From Hydrocarboniphaga effusa AP103 (GTDB lineage: Bacteria; Pseudomonadota; Gammaproteobacteria; Nevskiales; Nevskiaceae): a stretch of 64,000 nt of DNA. Numbering within the stretch: the first letter of the stretch is position 1; each line of letters begins with the position of its first letter. The DNA lies in assembly GCF_000271305.1 (NCBI RefSeq), contig NZ_AKGD01000002.1:124001-188000 (forward strand). Reading direction: 5' to 3'. Below are positions 48,105 to 57,728 of this stretch, in pieces. A program made the translations under genes and the position numbers. A model generated the notes under the pieces. The model saw only the letters and a program-made list of their open reading frames with translations. It did not search any database and was not told where the DNA came from.

Positions 48105-49292
48105 TCAGCGATCGTTGCGATACATCGTCACCACGCAGGCGCCGCCGAGACCGAGGTTGTGCTGCAAGGCGACACGCGCGCCCTCGACCTGGCGTGCGCC
48201 CGCGGTGCCGCGCAGCTGGCCGACCAGCTCGGTGCATTGGGCGAGACCGGTCGCACCGAGCGGATGGCCCTTCGACAGCAAGCCGCCCGACGGATTCGTC
48301 ACGTAGCGGCCGCCGTAGGTGTTGTCGCCATCGTTGACGAACTTCTCGGCGCCACCGACCGGGCACAGGCCCAGCGCTTCGTAGGTGATCAGCTCGTTGT
48401 GCGCGAAGCAGTCGTGCAGCTCGACGACGTTCACATCCTCCGCGCCGACACCGGATGCTTCGTAGACCTGGCGCACCGCATCCTGCGTCATGCCGAAGCC
48501 GACCACTTCGCGCATGTCGCGCGCACCGAAGGTCTTGGCCGTATCCGTCGTCATCGCCTGCGCGGCGATCCAGACGTCGGCCTTCAGGCCGTTGCGCTTG
48601 GCGAAGGCCTCGCTGCAGAGCACCGCCGCGGCGGCTCCGCAGGTGGGCGGGCAGGCCATCAGCCGCGTCATCACGCCTTCCCACATCATCGGCGAGGCCA
48701 TCACCTCTTCGGTGGTGACGGGCTTGCGGAACAGGGCGAGCGGATTGTTGACCGCGTGCTGGCTGGCCTTGGCGCGAATCTTCGCGAAGGTCTCGAGCCT
48801 GGTGCCGTACTGCTGCATGTGCGCAAGGCCGGCGCCGCCGAAGAAGCGCAGTGCGAGCGGCACTTCGCTATTGCCGACGAGTTCGTCGGCCGCGGCGTCG
48901 AAGCGCTCGAACGGGCTCGGACGATCGCCGAAGGCGGTCTTGAGCGCGCCGGGCGTCATCTGCTCGAAGCCGAGCGCGAGCACGCATTCCGCCGCGCCCG
49001 AGGCGATCGCCTGGCGCGCGAGGAACAGCGCGGTCGAGCCGGTCGAGCAATTGTTGTTGACGTTGACCACCGGAATGCCGGTCATGCCCACTTCGTAGAG
49101 CGCGCGCTGGCCGGCGGTGGAATCGCCGTAGACATAGCCGACGTAGGCCTGCTGGATCTGGTCGTAGCCGATGCCCGCATCGGCGAGTGCCGCATGCGTG
49201 GCCGCAGCCGCCATCGCGGGGTAGGGCTCGTTGGAGCCCGGCTTGACGAACGGGATCATGCCGACCCCGGTTACGAAGACTTTGCGACTCAT
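48105..49292 (-). CDS. SCPx-type thiolase (lipid-transfer protein/acetyl-CoA acetyltransferase family)
   Basis: A 395-residue thiolase. The nucleophilic C82 occurs in VNVNNNCSTGSTA. The late motifs are VVELHDCFAHNELI and GGLLSKGHPLGATGLAQ, and the sequence ends with GGACVVTMY. The NNNCSTGS and HDCFA forms are those of SCP2/SCPx thiolases, which cleave 3-ketoacyl-CoA with branched or steroid side chains. The ATG at 49292 gives the normal N-terminus (MSRKVFVTGVGMIPF). It is probably the thiolytic step of the surrounding acyl-CoA route, though it is separately transcribed. Confidence 0.88.
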   Translation of the reverse strand: MSRKVFVTGVGMIPFVKPGSNEPYPAMAAAATHAALADAGIGYDQIQQAYVGYVYGDSTAGQRALYEVGMTGIPVVNVNNNCSTGSTALFLARQAIASGAAECVLALGFEQMTPGALKTAFGDRPSPFERFDAAADELVGNSEVPLALRFFGGAGLAHMQQYGTRLETFAKIRAKASQHAVNNPLALFRKPVTTEEVMASPMMWEGVMTRLMACPPTCGAAAAVLCSEAFAKRNGLKADVWIAAQAMTTDTAKTFGARDMREVVGFGMTQDAVRQVYEASGVGAEDVNVVELHDCFAHNELITYEALGLCPVGGAEKFVNDGDNTYGGRYVTNPSGGLLSKGHPLGATGLAQCTELVGQLRGTAGARQVEGARVALQHNLGLGGACVVTMYRNDR

Positions 49293-49575
49293 GGCGTTTT
49301 CTTCTGTCTGGTGAAAGAGGGTATCGACAACGCTCGACTCTGCGGGCCGTCGCCTCGGCGGCCTGCCGATGAAATGCGGACCGGAGGCGTTCGATGGATA
49401 ATCGCAGGCATTGTTGATCGATGTTGCTGCCCCGGCTCGCCGATTCAAGCCTTATGCCACAGGCGCGGGACGCCAGACCCCACTCTCTTGAGTGGGGCGC
49501 CGACCTGATCGGGCGTAATGAACCCTGCCGTTGCAGCGGTGTCGCGTAACGAGACACTTTTCAGGAGACGCCAGC

Positions 49576-51006
49576 ATGACGCAGTGGATGCGCGAAGCGA
49601 GCCTGATCGCAGGGCAGTGGGTGACGGCGGATCGCTGGATCGACGTCGATGATCCGGCCACCGGCGAACGCATCGGCCGGGTGCCGCGTTGCACCGGCGA
49701 GCAGACCGCGCAGGCGATCGCCGCGGCCGAGCAGGCGATGGGCCCGTGGGCCAAGCGCCCGGCCAAGGAGCGCGCCGGCATCCTGCGCCGCTATTTCGAC
49801 CTGATCCTGGCGAACCAGGACGCGCTGGCCGCGCTGCTGACGCGCGAGCAGGGCAAGCCGCTCGCCGAAGCCAAGGCCGAGATCGCCTATGCGGCCGGGT
49901 TCATCGAATGGTTCGCCGAAGAGGCCAAGCGTATCTACGGCGACGTGCTGCCGAGCCATGCGGCCGACAAGCGCATCGTCGTGCTCAAGCAGCCGATCGG
50001 CGTCGTCGCGGCGATCACGCCGTGGAATTTCCCGGCCGCGATGATCACGCGCAAGATCGGCCCGGCGCTCGCCGCCGGCTGCGGCGTGGTGCTCAAGCCC
50101 GCTTCGCAGACACCTTTCACCGCGCTCGCGCTCGGCGCCCTCGCGCAGGAAGCGGGCTTGCCCGACGGACTGCTCAACGTGGTGACCGGCAGCGCCGCCG
50201 AAATCGGCGACGTGCTGACCTCCAGCCAAACGGTGCGCAAGCTGTCGTTCACGGGCTCGACCGACGTCGGCGCCAGGCTCTATGCGCAGTCCGCGCCGTC
50301 GATCAAGAAGCTCAGCCTCGAGCTCGGCGGCAATGCGCCCTTCATCGTCTTCGACGATGCCGATCTCGAGGCCGCGGTGGTCGGCGCCATCGCCTCCAAG
50401 TTCCGCAACGCCGGCCAGACCTGCGTCTGCGCCAACCGCATCTACGCGCAGGCCGGCATCTACGACGCCTTCGTCGAAAAGCTCGCGGCCGCCACCGCGA
50501 AGCTCAAGGTCGCGCCGGGCACCGAAGCAGGCTCCGAGATCGGCCCGCTGATCGACGACAAGGCCGTCGCCAAGGTGCGCGAGCACATCGACGATGCCCT
50601 TTCGGGCGGTGCGCGCGTGGTCACGGGCGGGCAGGCGCACAAGCTCGGCGGCCGCTTCTTCGAGCCCACCGTGCTCGCCGACGTGAAGCCTTCGATGATG
50701 ATCAGTCGCGAGGAGACTTTCGGCCCGGTGGCGCCGGTGTTTCGCTTCGAAACCGAAGACGAAGTCATCGCGCTTGCCAACGACACGCCATTCGGCCTGG
50801 CCTCGTATTTCTACGCGCGCGATCTGGGCCGGGTCTGGCGCGTGGCCGAGCGCATCGAGGCCGGCATCGTCGGCGTCAACACGGGCTTGATTTCGACCGA
50901 ACTCGCGCCGTTCGGCGGCGTGAAGCTCTCCGGCCTCGGCCGTGAAGGCTCGCGCTACGGCATCGACGACTATCTCGAGATCAAGTACGTCTGCATGAGC
51001 GTCTGA
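49576..51006 (+). CDS. gabD: NAD(P)+-dependent succinate-semialdehyde dehydrogenase-like ALDH
   Basis: A 476-residue aldehyde dehydrogenase with catalytic C283 in GQTCVCANR and general base E249 in LELGGNAPF. The C-x-C pair (C283/C285) is the GabD redox-switch arrangement. TPWNFP and GSTDVGARL are also typical of GabD-type enzymes, which oxidise succinate semialdehyde to succinate; glutarate semialdehyde or other semialdehydes are possible. The ATG at 49576 follows AGGAG, which decides against an upstream in-frame ATG. It is monocistronic and converges on acuI across a pair of hairpins. Confidence 0.86.
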   Translation: MTQWMREASLIAGQWVTADRWIDVDDPATGERIGRVPRCTGEQTAQAIAAAEQAMGPWAKRPAKERAGILRRYFDLILANQDALAALLTREQGKPLAEAKAEIAYAAGFIEWFAEEAKRIYGDVLPSHAADKRIVVLKQPIGVVAAITPWNFPAAMITRKIGPALAAGCGVVLKPASQTPFTALALGALAQEAGLPDGLLNVVTGSAAEIGDVLTSSQTVRKLSFTGSTDVGARLYAQSAPSIKKLSLELGGNAPFIVFDDADLEAAVVGAIASKFRNAGQTCVCANRIYAQAGIYDAFVEKLAAATAKLKVAPGTEAGSEIGPLIDDKAVAKVREHIDDALSGGARVVTGGQAHKLGGRFFEPTVLADVKPSMMISREETFGPVAPVFRFETEDEVIALANDTPFGLASYFYARDLGRVWRVAERIEAGIVGVNTGLISTELAPFGGVKLSGLGREGSRYGIDDYLEIKYVCMSV

Positions 51007-51010
51007 GACG

Positions 51011-51064
51011 CTTGCGGTGCGCCGCAAGCGAAAAGAGGCGGGCCGCTTGCGCGAGCCCGCCTCT
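51011..51064. terminator. Tandem hairpins between gabD-like and acuI genes
   Basis: The first hairpin is CTTGCGG/CCGCAAG (51011-51028). The second is AGAGGCGGGC/GCCCGCCTCT (51034-51064). On the minus strand the second runs into TTTTCG, giving acuI a good intrinsic terminator; the first may serve the plus-strand gene. Confidence 0.75.
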
Positions 51065-51083
51065 GGTTCGCGGCGATCGAAGC

Positions 51084-52067
51084 TCAGGCGTTCACATCGA
51101 CCACGACACGGCCGCGAATCTTGCCCGAGACGATGTCCTCTCCGGCCTGCACGGCGCCGCTGAGGCCGACGAGCCTGCTGATCGATTCGAGCGCGTTTCC
51201 GTCGAGATCGCGAGCCAGGCGCTGCCAGGCGGCTTGGCGCAGGGCGATCGGGGCCATCACCGAATCGATGCCGAGCAGTGCGACGCTGCGCAGGATGAAC
51301 GGGGCGACCGAGGCCGGGAAATCCATGCCCTGGGCGAGGCCGCAGGCGGTGACGACACCGCCGTAGCGGGTCTGCGCGGTGGCGTTGGCGAGCGTGTGGC
51401 TGCCGACCGCGTCGACGACACCCGCCCAGCGTTCTTTCTGCAACGGCTTGCCAGGGGCCGACAGCGTGTTGCGATCGATGATGTCGGCCGCGCCGAGCGA
51501 CTGGAGGTAGTCGCCTTCGCTGGCCTTGCCCGAAGAAGCGACGACCTTGTAGCCGGCCTTGGCGAGCAGGGCGATCGCCACGCTGCCGACGCCGCCGGTC
51601 GCGCCGGTGACCAGAATTTCGCCCGCTTCGGGCCTCACGCCGGCTTTTTCGAGCGCGTTGACGCAGAGCGCGGCGGTGTAGCCGGCGGTGCCGATCGCCA
51701 TCGCCTGCTTCGCGGTGAAGGCCGACGGCAGTGCGATGAGCCACTCGGCCTTCACGCGCGCCTTCTGCGCCAGGCCGCCCCAATGGCCTTCGCCGACGCC
51801 CCAGCCGTTGAGCACGACGCGGTCGCCTGCCTTCCACTGATCGCTCGTGCTCGACTCGACCACGCCGGCGAAGTCGATTCCCGGCACCATCGGAAACTTG
51901 CGCACCACCGGCGATTTGCCGGTGATCGCGAGGCCGTCCTTGTAGTTGATCGTCGAGTATTCAACGTTCACCGTTACGGCGGCTTCGGGCAGTTGCGACT
52001 CGTCGATGTCCGTGATGGAAACGGACTGCGCGGTCTCGTTCTTGTTGATGAGCAGAGCTTTGAACAT
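51084..52067 (-). CDS. acuI: AcuI/YhdH-family acrylyl-CoA reductase (NADPH)
   Basis: A 327-residue medium-chain reductase/quinone-oxidoreductase-like enzyme. NYKDGLAITGKSPVVR, VPGIDFAGVV, the nucleotide loop VTGATGGVGSVAIALL and ACGLAQGMDFP are AcuI/YhdH signatures. It reduces acryloyl-CoA to propionyl-CoA, used in 3-hydroxypropionate and acrylate metabolism and for detoxification. AGGA precedes the ATG at 52067. In Rhodobacter acuI is controlled by the TetR-type repressor AcuR. Here a perfect palindrome and a broken TetR gene lie upstream. Confidence 0.9.
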   Translation of the reverse strand: MFKALLINKNETAQSVSITDIDESQLPEAAVTVNVEYSTINYKDGLAITGKSPVVRKFPMVPGIDFAGVVESSTSDQWKAGDRVVLNGWGVGEGHWGGLAQKARVKAEWLIALPSAFTAKQAMAIGTAGYTAALCVNALEKAGVRPEAGEILVTGATGGVGSVAIALLAKAGYKVVASSGKASEGDYLQSLGAADIIDRNTLSAPGKPLQKERWAGVVDAVGSHTLANATAQTRYGGVVTACGLAQGMDFPASVAPFILRSVALLGIDSVMAPIALRQAAWQRLARDLDGNALESISRLVGLSGAVQAGEDIVSGKIRGRVVVDVNA

Positions 52068-52377
52068 GCGTTTCCTGTAGACACCGAGATGGGAGGGGTG
52101 GCCAGCGCACGGGCTGTCGTGAACGGCGAACTTAAAATAAACAACGGTATTGGTTTTGTGTCTTCGCTTAGCGTGCGGCTGAGCGTGACGGCGATCGGCC
52201 GGAGCTTCAGACCGGCCGCCAGCATACCGATCGGTATGTTTCGCTGCACGGCCTGGCCATCGGTCGACGCGATTCCGCATGCAGACGATTGCAGACCGAT
52301 CGCGGCCCCTTGGATATCGGCTGGCATCGCCGTTTGGTTACAGGCTGGATTGAAGAGGGACAGGCAGAGGGCGCCAG
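52068..52377. other. Upstream region of acuI
   Basis: A 310-base stretch without an intact gene. It has an AT-rich patch at 52130-52155 (AACTTAAAATAAACAA), a good place for the acuI promoter, and the perfect palindrome at 52223-52238. No coding sequence is recognised before the TetR remnant. Confidence 0.5.
52223..52238. promoter_or_regulatory. Perfect palindrome CATACCGATCGGTATG, probable TetR-family operator
   Basis: A 16-base perfect inverted repeat between acuI and a TetR-like remnant. Such ACCGATCGGT-centred palindromes are common TetR-family operators. Its position fits control of acuI, although it lies about 155 bases upstream of the start codon. Confidence 0.6.
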
Positions 52378-52643
52378 ATGGTGTCGGCGCCGCGATCCGG
52401 AGGGGACGCGCACGGCCATGCTCGAGGCGGCCGGCGCACTGCTCGCGAAAGAGGGCGCGGAAGGACTCAGCGTTTCGCAGATCGCACCGCTCGCCAGGGT
52501 CAACCGAGGCACCGCCTATCGGCACTTCCAGGCCCGCGTAGCTCGAAGCAAGCACGAGCTGGTTCGGTGAACAGCTCGTCGAAGCCGTTTTCGCGCGGCG
52601 CCGGACCCGCGCTTCGGTCGAGCCTTCGACGCGCAGGGCGTGA
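52378..52643 (+). pseudogene. Frameshifted and truncated TetR-family regulator
   Basis: The first part encodes a clear TetR helix-turn-helix: DPEGTRTAMLEAAGALLAKE, then LSVSQIAPLARVNRGTAYRHFQ. The frame then runs into ARVARSKHELVR and stops at 52570. In another frame, FGEQLVEAVFARRR (52563 on) continues as the next TetR segment (normally REQLVEAV) before stopping at 52643. So an insertion/frameshift near 52530-52562 broke the gene, and the ligand-binding domain is gone. It is divergent from acuI, where the AcuR repressor is expected. Sequencing error cannot be excluded for the frameshift but does not explain the missing C-terminal domain. Confidence 0.7.
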
Positions 52644-52893
52644 TCGAGCACAGGGCCGGTTTCCCCTGCGCAGCCCTGGGCCCGGCCGTGCCCGGCTGTT
52701 CAACTGCTGAGCTCGCCGCATCCGGCCGACGCCCTGTTCTGCAGACACGCGTGCGGCGGCGGAGTCTCTACGGCAACACGCGCCGGATCACGATCCGGAG
52801 CGCGCCGCCACGCTGACGCGAAAGCCGGCCAGAAAGGCCGCAACGCCCCGGAATCGAGCCGCCAAGCCGTAGCGCCTGGGCCGAGGTGCTTTA

Positions 52894-54054
52894 TTAAAAA
52901 GCGCGGTCGAGCGCGCGGGATTCCTTGGGGCCGCGAAACACCAGTGGCTTCTCGATCACGCGCGGCCGGGCTGCGGCTTCGATCGCCTGCTGGATCAAGT
53001 GATGGTGTGCTGACTTGTCGCAGACCGGGTCGGCAGCGGCCGGATCCTGCGCGAGCATGAACGCCTGGCAGCGGCAGCCACCGTGGTCCTTCTCTTTCTC
53101 GGGGCAGCTGCGGCAGGGCTCCTGCATCCAGCCGTCGCCGCGATAACGGTTGAAGCCTTCGGAGCGATACCAGACGTCCGACAGGCTCATGTCGCGCACG
53201 TTCGGAAACGCGAGGCCGGGCAGCATGCGCGCGGTGTGGCACGGAACCGCGGTGCCGTCCGGCGTCACGGTCAGGAACACGTTGCCCCAGCCGTTCATGC
53301 ACTTCTTGGGCCGCGTCTCGTAATAGTCCGGCACCACGAACAGCAGCTTCATCTTGTTGCCGAGCTTCTCGCGCCATTGATTGGTGATCGCCTCGGCGCG
53401 CTGCAGCTGTTCGCGCGTCGGCATGAGCTGCTCGCGATTGAGCTGCGCCCAGGCGTAGTACTGCACGTTGGCGAGCTCGAGATAATCCGCATCGAGCTCG
53501 ACCGCGAGCTCGATGATGCGCTCGACGTGATCGATGTTGAGCCGATGGATCACGCAGTTCATGACCATCGGATAATCCTGCGACTTGATCAGCCCGGCCG
53601 CCTTGCGCTTGAGGTCGAAGGTGCGCGTCGACGACAGGAAATCGTTGACCTCGCGCGTCGAATCCTGGAACGAGAGCTGGATGTGATCCAGCCCGGCCTG
53701 CTTGAGCGCGACGATGCGCTGCTCGTCGAGCCCGATGCCCGAGGTGATCAGGTTCGTGTAATAGCCGAGCCGGCGCGCTTCGGCGACGAGGATCTCGAGA
53801 TCCTTGCGTTGCAGTGGCTCGCCGCCCGAGAAGCCGCACTGCACGGCTCCGAGCTCACGGCCTTCACGCAGCACGCGCAGCCAATCGTCCGTCGACAGCT
53901 CGTCTTCGTGACGCGCGAAATCGACCGGGTTGTAGCAGAACGCACAATGCAGCGGGCAGCGATACGTGAGTTCGGCCAGCAGCCAGAACGGCGCGCCGAC
54001 ATCGGGCCTGCGCTCGACCAGCGCCGGCGCCTTCGCATCGGCGACCGCGCTCAC
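52894..54054 (-). CDS. pqqE: PqqE, radical SAM enzyme of PQQ biosynthesis
   Basis: A 386-residue radical S-adenosylmethionine enzyme that forms the carbon-carbon bond between the Glu and Tyr of PqqA, working with PqqD. The C33-x3-C37-x2-C40 motif in [10 protein letters not shown] binds the radical SAM cluster. The C-terminal SPASM part has [28 protein letters not shown] and a last [10 protein letters not shown]. The start is a GTG at 54054, overlapping the pqqD stop (GTGA), which also matches the usual PqqE N-terminus. It is the last gene of pqqABCDE. Confidence 0.96.
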   Translation of the reverse strand: MSAVADAKAPALVERRPDVGAPFWLLAELTYRCPLHCAFCYNPVDFARHEDELSTDDWLRVLREGRELGAVQCGFSGGEPLQRKDLEILVAEARRLGYYTNLITSGIGLDEQRIVALKQAGLDHIQLSFQDSTREVNDFLSSTRTFDLKRKAAGLIKSQDYPMVMNCVIHRLNIDHVERIIELAVELDADYLELANVQYYAWAQLNREQLMPTREQLQRAEAITNQWREKLGNKMKLLFVVPDYYETRPKKCMNGWGNVFLTVTPDGTAVPCHTARMLPGLAFPNVRDMSLSDVWYRSEGFNRYRGDGWMQEPCRSCPEKEKDHGGCRCQAFMLAQDPAAADPVCDKSAHHHLIQQAIEAAARPRVIEKPLVFRGPKESRALDRAF

Positions 54055-54338
54055 GTCCACTCCACCCAGCGCTGCTGTTCGGCGAGATCGAGGAAGGCGA
54101 GCACATCGTCGGCGAGGCCTTCGGTTTCGAAATCGCGTTCGAGTTCGGCGACCACTTCGCCGACGCTGCGCTGCCCGTCGCAGCGGCTCAGAATCTGCCC
54201 GGCGCTCGCGTTGAGCTGCACCATGCCTTCGGGATACAGCAGCACGAAAGCCTGCTGCGCTTCTTCCCATTGCAGGCGAAAGCCGCGCGCGACGCGCGGC
54301 TTCTTTTCCAGCGGCGCAGGCTGCAGTGTCGCGTTCAT
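54051..54338 (-). CDS. pqqD: PqqD, peptide chaperone for PqqA
   Basis: A 95-residue RiPP recognition protein that binds PqqA and presents it to Pqq[31 protein letters not shown] and the helical C-terminus ([12 protein letters not shown], two blocks) match PqqD. It overlaps pqqE by four bases and follows pqqC by one base. The length is normal. Confidence 0.95.
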   Translation of the reverse strand: MNATLQPAPLEKKPRVARGFRLQWEEAQQAFVLLYPEGMVQLNASAGQILSRCDGQRSVGEVVAELERDFETEGLADDVLAFLDLAEQQRWVEWT

Positions 54339-54339
54339 G

Positions 54340-55035
54340 TCAGCGCACTCCGTAGGCGAGCGCCATGGCGTCGTTCATGGTCCACAGGATGTCGAGCTTG
54401 AACTTCAGAATGGACAGCGCTTTTTGTTCCGCGTCCGGGCCCTTGAAGTAATCGATCGTCACGCGCAGCGCCTGGTCGACATCGCGGCGCGCTTCGGACA
54501 GGCGCTTCTGGAAGTAATACAGGCCTTCGCGCTCGATCCACGGATAATGCTGCGGCCAGTTCGCGAGACGTTCCTTGTGGATCTTCGGCGCGAACAGCTC
54601 GGTCAGCGACGAGCACATCGCCTCCTGCCAGGGCGCGCGCCGCGCGAAGTTCACGTAGGCATCGACCGCGAAGCGCACGGCCGGCAGCACGTGGCGCAGG
54701 TCTTCGAGTTCCTCGCGCGACAAGCCCACGGCGAGCGCCAGGCGCGCCCAGGCCTCGATGCCGCCTTCGTCCTCGCCATGGCCGTCGTGATCGAGGATGC
54801 GCTGTATCCATTGGCGGCGAAGTTCGCGATCGGGGCAGTTCGACAGAATCGCCGCGTCCTTGAGCGGAATCGAAATCTGGTAGTAGTAGCGGTTCGCCAC
54901 CCAGCCGCGAATCTGTTCGGGGGTCGCGCGCCCTTCGTTGAGCATGCGATTGAACGGATGATGGATGTGATACGCCGTGCCCTGCTCGCGCAAGCGGGCT
55001 TCGAAGGCGGCAGCGGTGTCGAGCGCAGCGTTCAT
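54340..55035 (-). CDS. pqqC: PqqC, cofactorless oxidase of the last PQQ step
   Basis: A 231-residue all-helical oxidase that completes ring closure and the eight-electron oxidation giving PQQ. Family sites include [48 protein letters not shown] and [15 protein letters not shown] (separate blocks). It overlaps pqqB by four bases (ATGA) and ends just before pqqD. Confidence 0.96.
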   Translation of the reverse strand: MNAALDTAAAFEARLREQGTAYHIHHPFNRMLNEGRATPEQIRGWVANRYYYQISIPLKDAAILSNCPDRELRRQWIQRILDHDGHGEDEGGIEAWARLALAVGLSREELEDLRHVLPAVRFAVDAYVNFARRAPWQEAMCSSLTELFAPKIHKERLANWPQHYPWIEREGLYYFQKRLSEARRDVDQALRVTIDYFKGPDAEQKALSILKFKLDILWTMNDAMALAYGVR

Positions 55036-55949
55036 AGGATGATCTCCATGCCGTCATAGGCGACTTCGACGCCGGCCGCGCGCAACTCGGCGTATTGAGG
55101 GCCGTCCTCGTCGAGGATCGGATTGGTGTTGTTGATGTGGATCAGGATGCGCCGCGTGCTGCTGGGCAGCTGTGCGAGCCAGCTCAGCATGCCGCCTTCG
55201 CCCTGCTGCGGCAGATGGCCCATGCTGCGCGCGGTTTTCTTGCTTGCGCCGAGGTCGACGAGCTCGGTGTCGGTCCAGCAGGTGCCGTCGACGAGCACCG
55301 CGTCGGCACGGTTCATCGCATCCCAGACGCGGGCTTCCATTTCGCCAAGGCCGGGTGCGTAGAAGAGCCGCTTGCCGGTGTTCGCGTCCTCGATCAGCAG
55401 ACCGATGTTGTCGCCTGCGACGGGCCGGTCGCGATGCGGCGAGTACGGTGGCGCATTGCTGATCAGCGGCAGCGCGGTGAAGCGCAAGCCCTCGAAAGCG
55501 GCGATGGTGAACGCTTGGCCATCGATGGGGATGGTGTTCCAGTCGACGCCGCAGTAATGACCCAACAGATTGAGCAGCGGATTGCCGCGCGTGAGGTCTT
55601 CGTGAACCGGCGCGGTACACCAGAGCGGCCAGCGTTCGCGATGTTCGCGCAGCATGTAGAGGCCGGTGGTGTGATCGATCTGCGCGTCCATCAGCAGGAT
55701 CGCGGTGATCGCGGTGTCGCGCAGGGCGCGTGCGGGCTGCAGCTCGGGGAAGCGCTGCAGCTGCGTGAGAATGTCGGGCGAAGCGTTGCAGAGCAGCCAG
55801 CGGGTATTGTCGCCGGTGATGGCGATCGACGATTGCGTGCGCGCCCGGGCTTTCACGGTACCGCGACGAAGTCCGTCGCAATTGGGGCAATTGCAGTTCC
55901 ACTGAGGAAAGCCGCCACCGGCTGCCGAGCCGAGCACGTGGATGCGCAT
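55032..55949 (-). CDS. pqqB: PqqB, metallo-beta-lactamase-fold hydroxylase of PQQ biosynthesis
   Basis: A 305-residue protein beginning [20 protein letters not shown], with a CxCxxC cluster (C19, C21, C24) binding structural zinc. The [16 protein letters not shown] block replaces the usual lactamase HxHxDH motif, as expected in PqqB. It is proposed to hydroxylate the tyrosine ring of the Glu-Tyr intermediate. The ATG at 55949 is used; one 39 bases upstream would add non-family residues. A long inverted repeat separates it from pqqA. Confidence 0.95.
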   Translation of the reverse strand: MRIHVLGSAAGGGFPQWNCNCPNCDGLRRGTVKARARTQSSIAITGDNTRWLLCNASPDILTQLQRFPELQPARALRDTAITAILLMDAQIDHTTGLYMLREHRERWPLWCTAPVHEDLTRGNPLLNLLGHYCGVDWNTIPIDGQAFTIAAFEGLRFTALPLISNAPPYSPHRDRPVAGDNIGLLIEDANTGKRLFYAPGLGEMEARVWDAMNRADAVLVDGTCWTDTELVDLGASKKTARSMGHLPQQGEGGMLSWLAQLPSSTRRILIHINNTNPILDEDGPQYAELRAAGVEVAYDGMEIIL

Positions 55950-55983
55950 GCTGCTCTCTCCTTTGGGCGGGAATCGGGGAACC

Positions 55984-56041
55984 GGCAATGGGAAATCGTC
56001 AGAAGCGACGGCAAGCCGTGCTTTTGCGATTCCCCATTGCC
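55984..56041 (-). promoter_or_regulatory. Inverted repeat between pqqA and pqqB
   Basis: GGCAATGGGAAATCG (55984-55998) pairs with CGATTCCCCATTGCC (56027-56041) with one mismatch around 28 bases. In the transcript this strong stem lies just after pqqA. It could stabilise the pqqA message or reduce read-through to pqqBCDE. It also resembles GGAATCGGG-type intergenic repeats, so it may be repeat-derived. Confidence 0.65.
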
Positions 56042-56056
56042 GATCCCGTTGCCAGC

Positions 56057-56137
56057 TCAGCGGTTGGCGATGTACATCGTGATTTCAAAGCCAAACCGCA
56101 TGTCGCGGGCCGTCGGGGTTTCCCATTTGAGCTTCAT
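56057..56137 (-). CDS. pqqA: PqqA, precursor peptide of pyrroloquinoline quinone
   Basis: A 26-residue ribosomal peptide (MKLKWETPTA, then RDMRFGFEITMYIANR). E18 and Y22 in E-I-T-M-Y are the glutamate and tyrosine that become PQQ; the E-x3-Y spacing is exact. GGAG nine bases before the ATG at 56137 supports this start over one 15 bases upstream (METII). It heads the pqqABCDE operon. Confidence 0.96.
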   Translation of the reverse strand: MKLKWETPTARDMRFGFEITMYIANR

Positions 56138-56381
56138 GATGATGGTCTCCATTGATTTCGCATGACGGTCCGGTACTGACCGCAGGCGCAGTCTCGGCGA
56201 GCCGGCGGGCCGGCCGCCTCGCGATGCCCCTGAGTTGGCGCTCACGATTTTCTGTAGCCCGAAGCCGGCGCTCGGCCGGCACTGCCCGAGAAGCCGCTAC
56301 GGCAGTAGCATGCGCAGCCATGAGCGCGATCCATGCACCGATGCCGGCAAGGCATCAGAACCCGATGGCCGGAGCGGCCGC

Positions 56382-57728
56382 TTGAGCCTGCGCTTGCGCA
56401 TCAACCTGATGATCGCCGGGCTCATGCTCGTGTTCATCGCCGTGGTACTCGCGACGCAGATTCTGGCGACGCGCAAGAGCGTGCTCGAGGAGACTCGGGC
56501 CAGCAACAGCGTGGCTGTGCGCCTGCTGAGCGCCTTCATCTCGCCGGACGACGTGCAGAGCAACGAAGTGCTACGGGCCACCTTGCAGCGGCTCGGGCGC
56601 GTGCGCTCCACCGAGATCGTGCTGCGCGATGCGCTCGGGCAGGTGGTCTACAGCTCGCCTCCATCGACCTACAAGGCCGGCCGCAGTGCCCCGCGATGGT
56701 ACGCGCGGCTGGTGAGCCCGGCGCCGATCGAAGAAGGCTTCATCCTGCGCGACGGTGCGCTTTCGCTGCAGTCGAACGCTTCGCGTGCCGTGCTCGACGG
56801 CTGGGACGACACCAAGCGCCTGCTGCTGCTCGGCCTGGCTTCGCTGCTGCTGGTGCAGCCGCTGGTGCTCTGGCTGGTTGGCCGGGCGACGCAGCCGCTG
56901 CGCGAGATCGTCGTCGGCCTCGAAAGCATGGAGCGCGGTGCTTACCACACACGCCTGCCGAAGCTGCCGAGCAAGGAATCCGACACCATCGGCCAGGCCT
57001 TCAACCGCATGGCGCAGGCGATCGAGGACAACATCGATGCACGGCGCGAGGCCGCCGAAGCCACCGTGAACCTGCGCCGCAGCCGCGAGCTCGCCAATCT
57101 GGTCGAACTGCGCATGGAGGACGAGCGCCGTCAGATCGCCCGCGAGCTCCACGACGAAACCAGCCAGAGCGTCACCGCCATTCACAGCCTCGCCTTGTCG
57201 CTCTCGCGTCGCGAGCTGCTCGACGAGGAGGCACGGCGTGTCGCCGGCACGATCGCCGCTGCGGCCGGCCACCTGCACGGTGTCGTGCACGAGATGATTC
57301 CGCGCCTGCGCCCGCTCGCACTCGACAACCTGGGCCTCGCTGACGCGGTGCAGAACCAGATCGACGACTGGCGCATGCAGCACGAGGGCCTGCGTATCGA
57401 AGGGTGCGTCGAAGATCTCCCAGAAGAGCTCGACGAGCGCGTTACGCTGGCCGCTTTCCGCCTGTTCCAGGAAGCCTGCAGCAACGCCTTGCGCCATGCG
57501 CAGGCCAGCCATATCGACGTTCGCATGGCGACGGATGGCGATAGCCTGGTCGTGCAGGTGCGCGACGATGGCATCGGCCTGCCCGACGACTGGCGCAGCA
57601 GCCGCGGCTATGGTTTGCGCGGCATGCGCGAGCGCGTGCAGACGCTCGGCGGCGAACTGGCGATCGAACGCCGCCATCCGCGCGGGACGCGCGTATCGGC
57701 CCGCCTGCCGCTCAAGGTGAGCGTATGA
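56382..57728 (+). CDS. MoxY/LapD-N-type sensor histidine kinase (NarL-system HisKA_3)
   Basis: About 448 residues. TM1 spans about residues 6-28. A periplasmic LapD/MoxY-like N-terminal domain (about 29-145), TM2 (about 146-167) and a HAMP linker follow. The HisKA_3 helix has H257 in IARELHDETSQSV, and the C-terminal ATPase domain has DDGIGLPD and GYGLRGMRERV. A TTG at 56382 with GGAG upstream is the chosen start; ATG 56310 is the alternative. It overlaps the response regulator (ATGA) and is divergent from pqqA. MoxXY-type systems control methanol or alcohol dehydrogenases that use PQQ, which fits the location. Confidence 0.85.
   Translation: MSLRLRINLMIAGLMLVFIAVVLATQILATRKSVLEETRASNSVAVRLLSAFISPDDVQSNEVLRATLQRLGRVRSTEIVLRDALGQVVYSSPPSTYKAGRSAPRWYARLVSPAPIEEGFILRDGALSLQSNASRAVLDGWDDTKRLLLLGLASLLLVQPLVLWLVGRATQPLREIVVGLESMERGAYHTRLPKLPSKESDTIGQAFNRMAQAIEDNIDARREAAEATVNLRRSRELANLVELRMEDERRQIARELHDETSQSVTAIHSLALSLSRRELLDEEARRVAGTIAAAAGHLHGVVHEMIPRLRPLALDNLGLADAVQNQIDDWRMQHEGLRIEGCVEDLPEELDERVTLAAFRLFQEACSNALRHAQASHIDVRMATDGDSLVVQVRDDGIGLPDDWRSSRGYGLRGMRERVQTLGGELAIERRHPRGTRVSARLPLKVSV

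Noticed and set aside
52894-54270. Longer form of pqqE starting within pqqD
   Set aside because: The extra residues are pqqD sequence in another frame; the GTG overlapping the pqqD stop gives the family N-terminus.
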